Shown here one piece after another: positions 41,100 to 48,979 of a stretch of 57,469 bases of DNA. The DNA lies in contig JAADCV010000002.1 in NCBI GenBank assembly GCA_013154235.1, forward strand, positions 1-57,469. Direction: 5' to 3'. This DNA comes from Thermoproteota archaeon (GTDB taxonomy: Archaea > Thermoproteota > Thermoprotei_A > Sulfolobales > Ignisphaeraceae). The position numbers were made by a program, and so were the translations under genes. Numbering within the stretch: the first letter of the stretch is position 1; the number at the start of each line of letters is the position of its first letter. The notes below the pieces were generated by a model, which ran no database searches, was not told the DNA's origin, and saw only the letters and a list, made by a program, of their open reading frames with translations.

Positions 41100-41768
41100 A
41101 TGCAGATGAGCGAGCTGCCGAAGGGGCTGAGAAAGGTTTTCGATGCGCTAAGCCAGTGCTACGGTGTCGAGCTATCGGTTATCTCGCACGAGGGTCTTCT
41201 CTACGAGTATCGAGGCGATGTGTCTAGAGCTGAGAGCCTAGCAGCGTGGAGCCCGACGATGATGAGCGGTGGGAAGGAGCTTAGCTTCGCCCTAGTGCAT
41301 AGGGAGGGGGCTACGGTGCTAGCGGTTAGGATGGGTGAGTACACAGTTGCTTTCGAGGGTGATGAGAAGGCTCTCTCAGCCTATCTAAAGCCAGTTACTA
41401 GAATAGCTAGCGAGAGGGAGGCGAAGTGCGGCTTCTGCGGCTTCGAGCTAGACTCGGCTGTCGTGACGTGCCCTAGGTGCGGCGCCAGCTACCCGTTCAC
41501 GCTCCATAGCTGTCCGAAGTGTGGCTACACGACGCTTGTAAGGAGGTGCCCTAAGTGCGGTAGGAGCATCGATGAGGATGGTAGGAGGGTCTCGGTCTCG
41601 AAGCTGCCTCTAGCTACAGCGCTAGGGGCTGTGGCTGGCGTGGTTCTAGCGCTAACGAGCTTCTTCCTGTTCCCCTCGCCCACGCTGATATCAGCGTCGT
41701 TCATAGTGCCCACGGTTCTAGGAGGGGTAGCGGACCTAGCTACAAAGCCTAGGGTTAGAGTTGAGTAG
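41100..41768 (+). CDS. Zinc-ribbon membrane protein
   Basis: The 222-residue protein has an N-terminal alpha/beta domain of about 105 residues (LRKVFDALSQCYGVELSVIS, FALVHREGATVLAVRMGEY) that faintly recalls a Roadblock/LC7 fold. Then come two rubredoxin-like zinc ribbons (CGFCGFELDSAVVTCPRCG and CPKCGYTTLVRRCPKCG) and two C-terminal membrane helices. It ends 55 bases before the hydrogenase operon on the same strand but has no visible link to it. A regulatory or assembly scaffold role at the membrane is a guess. Confidence 0.65.
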   Translation: MQMSELPKGLRKVFDALSQCYGVELSVISHEGLLYEYRGDVSRAESLAAWSPTMMSGGKELSFALVHREGATVLAVRMGEYTVAFEGDEKALSAYLKPVTRIASEREAKCGFCGFELDSAVVTCPRCGASYPFTLHSCPKCGYTTLVRRCPKCGRSIDEDGRRVSVSKLPLATALGAVAGVVLALTSFFLFPSPTLISASFIVPTVLGGVADLATKPRVRVE

Positions 41769-41782
41769 CTACCTAGCCTAAT

Positions 41783-41792
41783 ACTTATATCC
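41783..41792 (+). promoter_or_regulatory. TATA-box promoter of the hydrogenase operon
   Basis: ACTTATATC at 41783-41791 lies about 33 bases before the TTG at 41824 that opens the first hydrogenase gene. The transcript would begin near 41814 with a very short leader. A T-rich run (ACTTTTTC) just after may instead mark the end of the upstream transcript. Confidence 0.5.
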
Positions 41793-41823
41793 ACACTTTT
41801 TCACGCTTCTTCGGGGCGACGCC

Positions 41824-42108
41824 TTGAATCTAGCTACGTGGGTCACCGACTTCATAGTTTTCTCGATGCCCTTCTACTTCGCTGCCTTCGCCCTCTACAT
41901 AGCTAGGGCAATAAAGGGGCCCACGGTCCCAGACATGGTTCTCGCCGTCGACGCCCTAAGCTACGACCTAGCTGCCTTCCTCGTACTCCTAGGTATCTTG
42001 TTTAGGGCGCCGATAATGATTCCCTGCGCTATCGTGCTCGTGCTCTGGGTGTACGCCCTAGACATATACATGGCTAAGTACTTCGAGGCGGGTGAGATAG
42101 GTGAGTAG
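41824..42108 (+). CDS. mbhB: Hydrogenase antiporter module, MrpF/MbhB-like subunit
   Basis: The 94-residue protein has three membrane helices (FIVFSMPFYFAAFALYIARAI, DLAAFLVLLGILF, IPCAIVLVLWVYALDIYMA) and the MrpF pattern with KGPTVPDMVLAVDAL. It is the first gene of the operon and overlaps the MrpG gene by 8 bases. MrpF helps form the ion-translocating membrane arm. Confidence 0.85.
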   Translation: MNLATWVTDFIVFSMPFYFAAFALYIARAIKGPTVPDMVLAVDALSYDLAAFLVLLGILFRAPIMIPCAIVLVLWVYALDIYMAKYFEAGEIGE

Positions 42109-42484
42109 CCTAGTTAGCTGGATCCTCGTAGGCGTGGGGCAGGCGCTGGTGATAATAGGGATATTCTGCGACCTAGCTGCCTCCATAATGATGCTTCGCC
42201 TACCCAACTTCTTCGCTAGGCTCCACGCACTGACCGTGGGAAGCGTTGGAGGAGCATTCATTCCGTTAATAGGCGCTGCGCTGATAGCTGCTGGATGCGA
42301 CTTCCTAGGCCCCTACCGCTGGTTCATGGCCGGGGGAGCGGTGGTTACAGCGATAATAGAGTACGTGCTAGCTGGAGCTGGCACGCACGCTATCGCGAGA
42401 GCTGTCTACAGAGCTAAGGCCGCCCCGCTCAAGCCTATCGTTGCCGACAAGCTAGCTGAGGACCGAGGGGGTGAGGAGCGTTGA
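42101..42484 (+). CDS. mbhC: Hydrogenase antiporter module, MrpG/MbhC-like subunit
   Basis: The 127-residue protein with three helices has the MrpG signature MLRLPNFFARLHALTVGSVGGAFIPLIG near residue 25-55. The GTG start overlaps MrpF. Its stop (TGA 42482-42484) overlaps the next ATG by one base. It belongs to the small-subunit cluster E/F/G of Mrp antiporters that is shared with Mbh hydrogenases. Confidence 0.88.
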   Translation: MSSLVSWILVGVGQALVIIGIFCDLAASIMMLRLPNFFARLHALTVGSVGGAFIPLIGAALIAAGCDFLGPYRWFMAGGAVVTAIIEYVLAGAGTHAIARAVYRAKAAPLKPIVADKLAEDRGGEER

Positions 42485-42738
42485 TGGCTGTAGACATCGT
42501 TATGGGTCTACTAGCTGCCTCAGCCCTCATCTCCGTCATAGCTACGGTGCTCGCTGTGCAGGCTAGGGATCTGCTGAAGGCCGTGATCTTCTCAGCTCTT
42601 CAGAGCGTTGCCTACACGCTCATGTACTTCATGCTCATGGCGCCAGACATCGTGCTTGTCTACGCTGCTGTAGCCGTAGGTATCTATCCCCTGATACTCA
42701 TACTCTTGATTAAGAAGGTCGGTAGGTACGAGGTGTAG
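42484..42738 (+). CDS. mbhD: Hydrogenase antiporter module, MbhD-like (DUF4040) subunit
   Basis: The 84-residue hydrophobic protein has three helices and the DUF4040/MbhD motif ARDLLKAVIFSALQSVAYTLMYFMLMAPD, equivalent to part of MrpA C-terminal or MrpB. ATG 42484 overlaps the upstream stop (TGATG), so TTG 42481 of the ORF track is not needed. It lies 4 bases before the next gene. Confidence 0.85.
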   Translation: MAVDIVMGLLAASALISVIATVLAVQARDLLKAVIFSALQSVAYTLMYFMLMAPDIVLVYAAVAVGIYPLILILLIKKVGRYEV

Positions 42739-42742
42739 AGCC

Positions 42743-43561
42743 TTGCTCCGAGACGTAGCCTTCGCCGTAACCCTCGTGGTGTTCATCGTGCTCCTAGCTG
42801 TAGCTACAGGTCTAGGGGGCCTAGGCCCTCTACCACCGCCTAGGCTGAGGCCGCTAGCGGTAAACGTGCTGAACACCACCTACAACCCGTACTACGCCGC
42901 TAGGAACTTCACCGCGGATGCGCCAGAGGCTGTAACAGCTGTCGTCTGGGACTACAGAGGCCTCGACACCGTGTTCGAGACAGCCGTGTTCTACGGAGCT
43001 ATCATAGGGGCCCTAGCGCTGTACCGAGAGGTGTCTAAGAGGGTCGAGGAGTCGAGGCCGAGGGGGCTATCGACCATAGTCAAGGTGTCTACGGCGGTGA
43101 TGGTCGTAGCTATAGCTGCTGTAGGAGTCTCGACAGCGATGCACGGTCAGCTGACTCCAGGAGGAGGATTCCAAGCTGGTAGCATAATAGCGGTGGCGCC
43201 AGTCGTGCTCCTCGTGGTCTTCTCCAAGTCCTTCCTGGAGAAGGCTGGGGTTAGGTACGCTAAGATGGTTGCGCTCAGGAGCGCTGCCCTCGTAGGGATA
43301 GGGCTAGCAGCCCTCGCGGTAGCAATAGCTGCTGGAGCCATGGGTTGCTGGGGCTACGTGCTCCAGAACCAGCCTAAGCCCGATGCCCCGCTAGGCTACC
43401 CGCCTAGAGCGCTGGACGTGCCCTCGGGAGGCTCACTCATGGTATTCAACGTGCTCGAGATGCTTGCGGTAGCAGCTGGGTTCACGGTGGTGTTCCTCGT
43501 GCTCTCGACGAGCGAGAAGCTAGCTAAGGAGGAGGTTGTTGGTGAGGAGCATGGATACTGA
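42743..43561 (+). CDS. Hydrogenase antiporter module, MrpB-like subunit (MbhE+F)
   Basis: The 272-residue protein combines an N-terminal MbhE-like part (first helix and a loop ending VVWDYRGLDTVFETAVFYGAI) with a C-terminal MrpB/MbhF domain (STAMHGQLTPGGGFQAGSIIAVAPVVL). In Pyrococcus these are two genes (mbhE, mbhF), so this looks like a natural fusion. GQLTPGGGFQAG is the diagnostic MrpB loop. TTG start. It overlaps the MrpC gene by 11 bases. Confidence 0.85.
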   Translation: MLRDVAFAVTLVVFIVLLAVATGLGGLGPLPPPRLRPLAVNVLNTTYNPYYAARNFTADAPEAVTAVVWDYRGLDTVFETAVFYGAIIGALALYREVSKRVEESRPRGLSTIVKVSTAVMVVAIAAVGVSTAMHGQLTPGGGFQAGSIIAVAPVVLLVVFSKSFLEKAGVRYAKMVALRSAALVGIGLAALAVAIAAGAMGCWGYVLQNQPKPDAPLGYPPRALDVPSGGSLMVFNVLEMLAVAAGFTVVFLVLSTSEKLAKEEVVGEEHGY

Positions 43562-43982
43562 GTTCGTTAGAGTAGCGTACATGATAGTCGTGCTATCTAT
43601 GTACGTAAACATAGGTGTGTCGCTCTACGCAGCCCTAGCAAAGCCCAACCTCGTCAAGAAGATAATAGCGCTGACAATACTCGGGGACTCGGTCAACACA
43701 TTCATAATACTCGTGGGCTACAGGTTCTGGAGACCTGGAGTATTCCTACAGCCACCCGTGCTAACGAATCTTAGGCCTACGAGCGAGGTCATTAGGCAGT
43801 TCCTAGAGAAGGCGGTTGACCCGATACCGCAGGCGCTCGTGCTCACAGCCATAGTGATCAACCTCGCTGTAACAGTGTTCCTAGCCACCGTAGCCCTGCA
43901 CATGTATAGGCACTTCGGAACCGTTAACATGGATGTTGTTGGGAGGTTGAAGAGGTATGAGGTCAGGAAGGAGATGGCTTAG
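43551..43982 (+). CDS. mbhG: Hydrogenase antiporter module, MrpC/NuoK-like subunit (MbhG)
   Basis: The 143-residue protein is MrpC/NuoK-like: three helices with KPNLVKKIIALTILGDSVNTFIILVGY, and the conserved loop ending PIPQALVLTAIVINLAVT (DPLPQALVLTAIVI in the family). ATG 43551 is preceded by GGTGAGG, so I use it instead of the ORF-track start at 43536. It belongs to the channel-forming core between the pump and redox arms. Confidence 0.9.
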   Translation: MDTEFVRVAYMIVVLSMYVNIGVSLYAALAKPNLVKKIIALTILGDSVNTFIILVGYRFWRPGVFLQPPVLTNLRPTSEVIRQFLEKAVDPIPQALVLTAIVINLAVTVFLATVALHMYRHFGTVNMDVVGRLKRYEVRKEMA

Positions 43983-44472
43983 GTGCGTAGCTCCAGCGAT
44001 AATGGCGTTCGTGGTCTACATAGTGTACACTGGAGCTGCTAGGCTCTACGACATAACTACGGGTGCTATAGCTGCCGTGGCTGTCGGGGCGCTCATGGGC
44101 ACGCTGGTGGTCGCGGACTGGAGGAAGAGCCTTAGCATTAGGAGGCTTGGGTGGCTAGCCCTCTACACGCTTAAGTACTTCTTCGTTCACGAGGTTAGGG
44201 CTCACGCGGAGATGATCCGGAAGTGCCTAGGCCCAAAGATGGACATATCTCCATCGATAGTGAGGGTCCCGATAAGGTCTAGAACGGGGTTCGGGGTAAC
44301 GATGGTCTCGATAGCGATAACGAACACCCCGGGGACCGTGGTCGTGGACCTCGATGAGGAGAAGGGGGTGCTGTACGTGCACTGGCTCTTCACCAAGACG
44401 CTTGTTGACTCCGAAGCGTATCGCGAGGTTGCGGAGGACTTCGATAGGTACGCCCAGAGGGTGTTCGAGTAA
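43957..44472 (+). CDS. mbhA: Hydrogenase antiporter module, MrpE/MbhA-like subunit
   Basis: The 171-residue protein has two N-terminal helices and the MrpE C-terminal cytoplasmic part, with VSIAITNTPGTVVVDLDEEKGVLYVHWL, the conserved MrpE strand pair. In Pyrococcus mbh the E-type subunit comes first, whereas here it follows MrpC, so gene order is rearranged. The ATG at 43957 lies inside the MrpC gene (26-base overlap). The stop overlaps the next ATG by one base (TAATG). Confidence 0.85.
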   Translation: MRSGRRWLRCVAPAIMAFVVYIVYTGAARLYDITTGAIAAVAVGALMGTLVVADWRKSLSIRRLGWLALYTLKYFFVHEVRAHAEMIRKCLGPKMDISPSIVRVPIRSRTGFGVTMVSIAITNTPGTVVVDLDEEKGVLYVHWLFTKTLVDSEAYREVAEDFDRYAQRVFE

Positions 44473-46139
44473 TGGATCCCTGGCTCCAGCTCCTAGCGGC
44501 GACACCCATAGTGCTTCTCGTAGCTAGCTTCGCGACTCCGCTGATATCGGCTAGGGTTAGGAGCCCGAGGTTCTACTCCTCCTACCTAACAGCGCTTGCT
44601 CTCCTAACCGTCGTAACAACGTGGGGTGTCGCGATAGACTACGCGACGAGGATGAAGCCCCTCGTCTACCCCTTCGGCGGGTGGCCACCGCCTCTAGGCA
44701 TAAGCTTCGAGGTTGATGGGCTTAACGCGTTCGTCGGCCCCATAGTCTCGCTCGTGTTTCTAGCGGCTGCGGTGTTCTGCTTCTGGTACTTCGAGAGGAT
44801 GGGTAAGGGGTGCGAGTGGCTAACAGCCCTAGCTATGCTGATGATGGCTGGGAGCCTAGGCTGCATATACACTGGAGACGTCTTCAACTTCTTCGTCATG
44901 CTGGAGGTGGCGTGCATATCGAGCTACGCCATGGTAGCGTTCTTCAGGAAGAGGAGGTGGGCTATCGAGGCAGCTGCTAGCTACGCGTTCGTTGGAGCGC
45001 TTGCAACAACGCTCTTCCTCCTAGGCGCTGTATACATCTACGCATCCTTCGGAACGCTGAACATGGCTGACATAGCGGCTAAGAGCCTAGGCCTCCACCT
45101 AAGCGCCTTCACGCGCCTCTCGGGCTCGTGCTCGTCGGGGATGTGCTTCGGGAACGCTGCTGTTGGGATAGCTGTAGCTGTAGCGCTTATGCTCTGGGCG
45201 CTCACCTTCGAGGCCGGTATATTCCCCAACAACTTCTGGGTTCCGAGCGCTTACAGCGAGGCTCCTAGCCCAGCCTCAGCGATGTTCGCTGGCATCGTGG
45301 ATAAGGTCGGTACCTACGGTGTTCTGAGGATAGTGCTTACGCTGCTACCAATAGGGGCGAGCACCATAGCCGTGAGGATATGGGGCGCTCCCTACAGGGA
45401 TGTTGTTCTAGAGGTGCTAGCGTTCCTAGGGATAGTCACGGGGTACCTAGGAGCCTTCCTAATGGCCGTGCAGAACGACGTTAAGAGGCTCCTAGCCTAC
45501 AGCACGATTAGCCACATAGGGATAATGTTCTCGACCCTAGCGGCAGCGACCATACCTAGCGTAGCTGCCCTCGCAACAGCCTCGATAGTGTTCCACATGG
45601 CTACCCACGCATTTGGAGAGGCGATGCTCTTCATAGCCCTAGGAGCTATCGCCACGGTGGTAGGATCGAGGAGGCTGAGCGACATGGCTGGACTAGGGCG
45701 GAGGCATCCGGGGATAGCTGTGCTTGTAGCCATAGCGCTCCTGAGCCTCCTAGGAATGCCGCCGCTAGGAGGCTTCTTCAGCAAGTACATGATGTTCCTA
45801 GCTCTCGTAGAGGCTGGGTACATACCCTACGCAGTATCGATCGTGATCATATCTGGGATCTCGGCTGTGGGATACTTCAGGATAATGTACTCGCTGTTCA
45901 TGCCTAGGGCCAGCGGCTCTAGCGAGAGCCCGAGCGCGGGCTCTGGATCGGTTGGGAGAAGCACGTACGTAGCAACATCTATCCTAGCCGCGGCGATCAT
46001 AGCGCTTGGAATAGCGTTCGTCTGCGGCTACCTAGCAACCCCGCTAGTGAAGTACGTTGGGATTGCGGCAACGCATAAGGGAGTCGAGCTCTACGCTAGG
46101 ACAGCAGCTGAGGTCGCTGCAAAGCTCCTCCCTAGGTGA
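44472..46139 (+). CDS. mbhH: First MrpD/NuoL-like ion-pump subunit (MbhH)
   Basis: The 555-residue protein has about 14 helices. It keeps the key charged residues of antiporter-like pumps: Glu in FNFFVMLEVACISSY (helix 5), Lys in AGIVDKVGTYGVLRI (helix 7) and Lys in AVQNDVKRLLAYSTISHIG (helix 8). WVPSAYSEAPSPASAMFAG is the usual proton-antiporter signature. Intact residues predict active Na+/H+ pumping. It is followed by a 103-base gap with a promoter, then a second pump of the same class. Confidence 0.93.
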   Translation: MDPWLQLLAATPIVLLVASFATPLISARVRSPRFYSSYLTALALLTVVTTWGVAIDYATRMKPLVYPFGGWPPPLGISFEVDGLNAFVGPIVSLVFLAAAVFCFWYFERMGKGCEWLTALAMLMMAGSLGCIYTGDVFNFFVMLEVACISSYAMVAFFRKRRWAIEAAASYAFVGALATTLFLLGAVYIYASFGTLNMADIAAKSLGLHLSAFTRLSGSCSSGMCFGNAAVGIAVAVALMLWALTFEAGIFPNNFWVPSAYSEAPSPASAMFAGIVDKVGTYGVLRIVLTLLPIGASTIAVRIWGAPYRDVVLEVLAFLGIVTGYLGAFLMAVQNDVKRLLAYSTISHIGIMFSTLAAATIPSVAALATASIVFHMATHAFGEAMLFIALGAIATVVGSRRLSDMAGLGRRHPGIAVLVAIALLSLLGMPPLGGFFSKYMMFLALVEAGYIPYAVSIVIISGISAVGYFRIMYSLFMPRASGSSESPSAGSGSVGRSTYVATSILAAAIIALGIAFVCGYLATPLVKYVGIAATHKGVELYARTAAEVAAKLLPR

Positions 46140-46186
46140 TGCCTATGGTGAGGCCCAGCGTATCGGTGTGTATAAGCAAGGGTCTA

Positions 46187-46210
46187 CAGCTATTTATACA
46201 CTTATTTATC
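46187..46210 (+). promoter_or_regulatory. Internal promoter within the hydrogenase cluster
   Basis: TATTTATAC at 46191-46199 and CTTATTTAT at 46201-46209 are overlapping TATA candidates about 35-45 bases before the ATG at 46243. This is the only sizeable gap in the 14-gene cluster. The second half (second pump plus the redox module) could be transcribed separately. Confidence 0.45.
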
Positions 46211-46242
46211 GCTGAGCTCAGAGAGCTGTAAGGGGCTAGGCC

Positions 46243-47763
46243 ATGGACTTGCTGGACCCCCGCATCTTCGTCTACGCGGTTGTTTCGGCAGCCTTCGCCA
46301 TAGTGCTCGCCGCCGACTCCCGCAAGTGGAGAGGATCGATACCTCTGAAGATGGTTGGCTACGGCCTCCTCCTAGCTATAGCTGTAGAGAGCCTCATAAC
46401 TAGGTACCCGATGGACTGGCTCTCCGGATTCTTCTCTCTCCTAGCAGCGATAGTCTCCATAGCTGTGACTACCTACGTCGAGGGCTACGAGGAGAAGAAG
46501 TTTCCGGGGAGGAACCTCCGGTCTCTGATAGACCTCTTCGCAATCAGCATATACGCCGTGTTCGCGTCCCCCAACCTCATAGCGTTCATAATGTTCTGGA
46601 TAATGGCTGAGATAGCGGGCTTCTTCGCAATAGTCTTCGAGATGAGTAGGAGAACGCTGGTCGCAGGCCTTAGGTACCTCATAGTGTCTATGATACCAGC
46701 CGACATATCACTGATAGCGCTCCTAGCCCTATCAGCTATGAAGGTCGGGTTCACTAGAGCGCTGACCCTACCCATGAGCTCCCTCCACCAGGTGCTGGGA
46801 ACGATCTCGGTAGCGCTAGGGATCATAATGGCGCTGGGATTCATGGCTAAGGCTGCGGTAGCCCCCCTCCACTTCTGGTTACCGGATGCCCATGCACTTG
46901 CTCCAGCGCCAGCATCGGCTCTGCTCAGCGGGATAATGGTGAAGATGGGTATTTACGGAATACTTAGGATAGCTCCCTGCCTACCCAAGCTATCGCTAGC
47001 GGTGATCATGGGCCTAGCGTGCATAACCGTTGTCTACGGAGGGCTGCAGGCCATCGTGCAGGGAGACATCAAGAGGCTCCTTGCCTACAGCACCATAGAG
47101 AACACGAGCCTCATGGTTATGGCTGCTGCGCTAGGCAGCTACCTAGGTCTCCACAGCGCATTCATAGCTACCTACCTCCTAGCAGCTAGCCATGCTCTGT
47201 TCAAGGCTAGCCTATTCATGGACTCCGGCATCGTGGAGATCTCTGCCCACACTAGGGAGGTCTACAGGCTAGGATTCCTATCTAGGTACCTAACAACACC
47301 GTCGCTATCCTCGCTAATCTCGGTGCTCTCACTGATGGGTGTCCCACCGACGATAGGGTTCCTAGCGAAGCTCTACCTATTCATGTGCCTCATAGACGCT
47401 ATCTACAAGTCGACTGTTGTCGGGATACCGCTGATAGTGGTCACGGCGGTAGGCACAGCTCTAGCCATAGCCTACGGCTTGAAGTACCTAACGATATACT
47501 GGGGCTCGCTCGAGAGGGAGGGCGAGGTCGAGAAAGTCGAGGACAACAGGCTGCTGGGAAGCGAGCTAGGGCTCGCTGCCACAAGCATAGGGCTAGCGAT
47601 ACCGATGTACGTAGCTATAGCTGGCCTAGCTCCGGAGGCGATGGTGTACGTAGTGCCATTCGCATTCGTGCAGGTGTTCTTCGTAGCGCTGCTGTACTTC
47701 GTGTATAGCCACATACGCGTAATAGCTAGAGAGAGGCAGTGGATGGGTGGAGCAATACCATGA
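46243..47763 (+). CDS. Second MrpD/NuoN-like ion-pump subunit
   Basis: The 506-residue protein is a second antiporter-like pump with Glu in FIMFWIMAEIAGFFAIV, Lys in SGIMVKMGIYGILRI, Lys in AIVQGDIKRLLAYSTIENTS and the signature FWLPDAHALAPAPASALLSG. It has about 14 helices and an extended polar loop near the C-terminus. Two pump subunits in one complex resemble the membrane-bound sulfane reductase (Mbs/Mbx) layout more than the one-pump Mbh hydrogenase. Its stop overlaps the next start (ATGA). Confidence 0.92.
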   Translation: MDLLDPRIFVYAVVSAAFAIVLAADSRKWRGSIPLKMVGYGLLLAIAVESLITRYPMDWLSGFFSLLAAIVSIAVTTYVEGYEEKKFPGRNLRSLIDLFAISIYAVFASPNLIAFIMFWIMAEIAGFFAIVFEMSRRTLVAGLRYLIVSMIPADISLIALLALSAMKVGFTRALTLPMSSLHQVLGTISVALGIIMALGFMAKAAVAPLHFWLPDAHALAPAPASALLSGIMVKMGIYGILRIAPCLPKLSLAVIMGLACITVVYGGLQAIVQGDIKRLLAYSTIENTSLMVMAAALGSYLGLHSAFIATYLLAASHALFKASLFMDSGIVEISAHTREVYRLGFLSRYLTTPSLSSLISVLSLMGVPPTIGFLAKLYLFMCLIDAIYKSTVVGIPLIVVTAVGTALAIAYGLKYLTIYWGSLEREGEVEKVEDNRLLGSELGLAATSIGLAIPMYVAIAGLAPEAMVYVVPFAFVQVFFVALLYFVYSHIRVIARERQWMGGAIP

Positions 47764-48128
47764 GCTCGGCTAGGGCAACCCTCGTCTCCCGGATAGAGGA
47801 CTACCTCCTTAGAGTGCTGCGCAGGCTAGCTCCAGGAGTGGACAAGCTTATGATGGTCTACGTCGCTGGCCAGAGCTTCGAGAGTGTCGAGAGGGAGCTC
47901 ACGAGAAAGATAACGATGGGCACCCTAAAGGCCTACAGAGTGTTCGGAGGAGTCGAGGGTAGCGCCGTGAGGATATACCGGAGGTTCACCTCGGCGCTAG
48001 CAGCCCTCCAGTCCTCCCTCGAGGACATAGTTTCCTTCTCCTCTAGCTACATGAGCCTCCTCTTCGTAGTATCCATGCTTGCGGTGGTGGTGACAGCTTG
48101 GACTCTACACCTGTTTCCGCATCCCTAG
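47760..48128 (+). CDS. mbhI: MbhI-like connector subunit
   Basis: The 122-residue protein (ATG 47760, overlapping the upstream stop) has a long charged amphipathic helical region (SRIEDYLLRVLRRLAPGVDKL, FESVERELTRKITMGTLKAY) and one C-terminal membrane helix (LLFVVSMLAVVVTAWTLHLF). This matches MbhI, the counterpart of the C-terminal lateral helix of NuoL that braces the membrane arm. Sequence conservation is low, so position and shape carry the call. Confidence 0.7.
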   Translation: MSSARATLVSRIEDYLLRVLRRLAPGVDKLMMVYVAGQSFESVERELTRKITMGTLKAYRVFGGVEGSAVRIYRRFTSALAALQSSLEDIVSFSSSYMSLLFVVSMLAVVVTAWTLHLFPHP

Positions 48129-48979
48129 CAGCTGCGCTAGCTGCAGCATCCTTCCTCCTCCCTCCGCTGCTCGACGGTGTTGAGAGGAAGATTAGGGCTG
48201 CTATACACAGCAGGATAGGGCCTCCCCTCACGCAGACCTGGTTCGATATACTGAAGCTCTGGTCTAAGGAGGCTAAGCTTCCTAGGGGTGCGGAGCTAGC
48301 TGGGCTAACCGTGCTCATAGGGCTGTCCATAGCTCTAGCTCTAGCAGCCACCCTATCGACCTTCGCAGCCTTCGGCCTCGTGGGCGTCGGGCCCGTGGTG
48401 GCGGTCATGGTTATGGTGTTCGCACTGCACAGCATCTCTATGGCTACGGGCTGCGCATCATCGAACCCCTTCGCAACCATAGGGAGCTTTAGAAGGGTGT
48501 TCCTAAACGTTGTTAACGAGGTTGGCCTAGCGCTATCCGTAGCCCTAGCCCTAGTCTCTAGATGGTTCATACCAAGCTGGAAAGGGTGGGCTCTCCTAGG
48601 CATATCCACGGGGATGATGCTCGTAGCGTGCTTCTGCGCTAGCGGTAGGCTCCCCTACGATATTCACGAGGCTGAGCCAGAGCTAGCGTCTGGGACAGTG
48701 ATAGAGCTCAGCGGCCCGCTCCTAGCAGCAGAGCTCTACAGCCACCTCATCGAGAGGTGGGTTCTAGCAGCCTTACCATTCTACGTGTCTCTAGCACCCT
48801 TCCTTCCCTCAGCGTGGGCTAGGTGCCTAGCCCTAGTCCTAGGCTCCTCAGGGCTCTGGACGCTCTTCGCCGTGACCAGCGCTACGCTGGGGAGGAGCAG
48901 GGCTGACCTAGCTCTGAGGAGCTTGGGAGCGATCTACACAGCCTCTACAATTGCTTGGGTGGGAGTATGGCTAGCGTGA
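48098..48979 (+). CDS. mbhM: NuoH/MbhM-like membrane subunit
   Basis: The 293-residue protein has eight or so helices and the NuoH signatures DGVERKIRAAIHSRIGPPLTQTWFDILKLW near the N-terminus and ASGRLPYDIHEAEPELASG in the middle. In complex I and Mbh this subunit links the redox module to the membrane arm. The TTG start at 48098 overlaps the MbhI gene by 31 bases. A slightly later start is possible, but the DGVERK motif must be kept. Confidence 0.92.
   Translation: MDSTPVSASLAAALAAASFLLPPLLDGVERKIRAAIHSRIGPPLTQTWFDILKLWSKEAKLPRGAELAGLTVLIGLSIALALAATLSTFAAFGLVGVGPVVAVMVMVFALHSISMATGCASSNPFATIGSFRRVFLNVVNEVGLALSVALALVSRWFIPSWKGWALLGISTGMMLVACFCASGRLPYDIHEAEPELASGTVIELSGPLLAAELYSHLIERWVLAALPFYVSLAPFLPSAWARCLALVLGSSGLWTLFAVTSATLGRSRADLALRSLGAIYTASTIAWVGVWLA

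Noticed and set aside
30649-41100. Provirus or integrated plasmid
   Set aside because: No integrase, replication, capsid or att-like tRNA end was seen; only the two-gene island has deviating composition.
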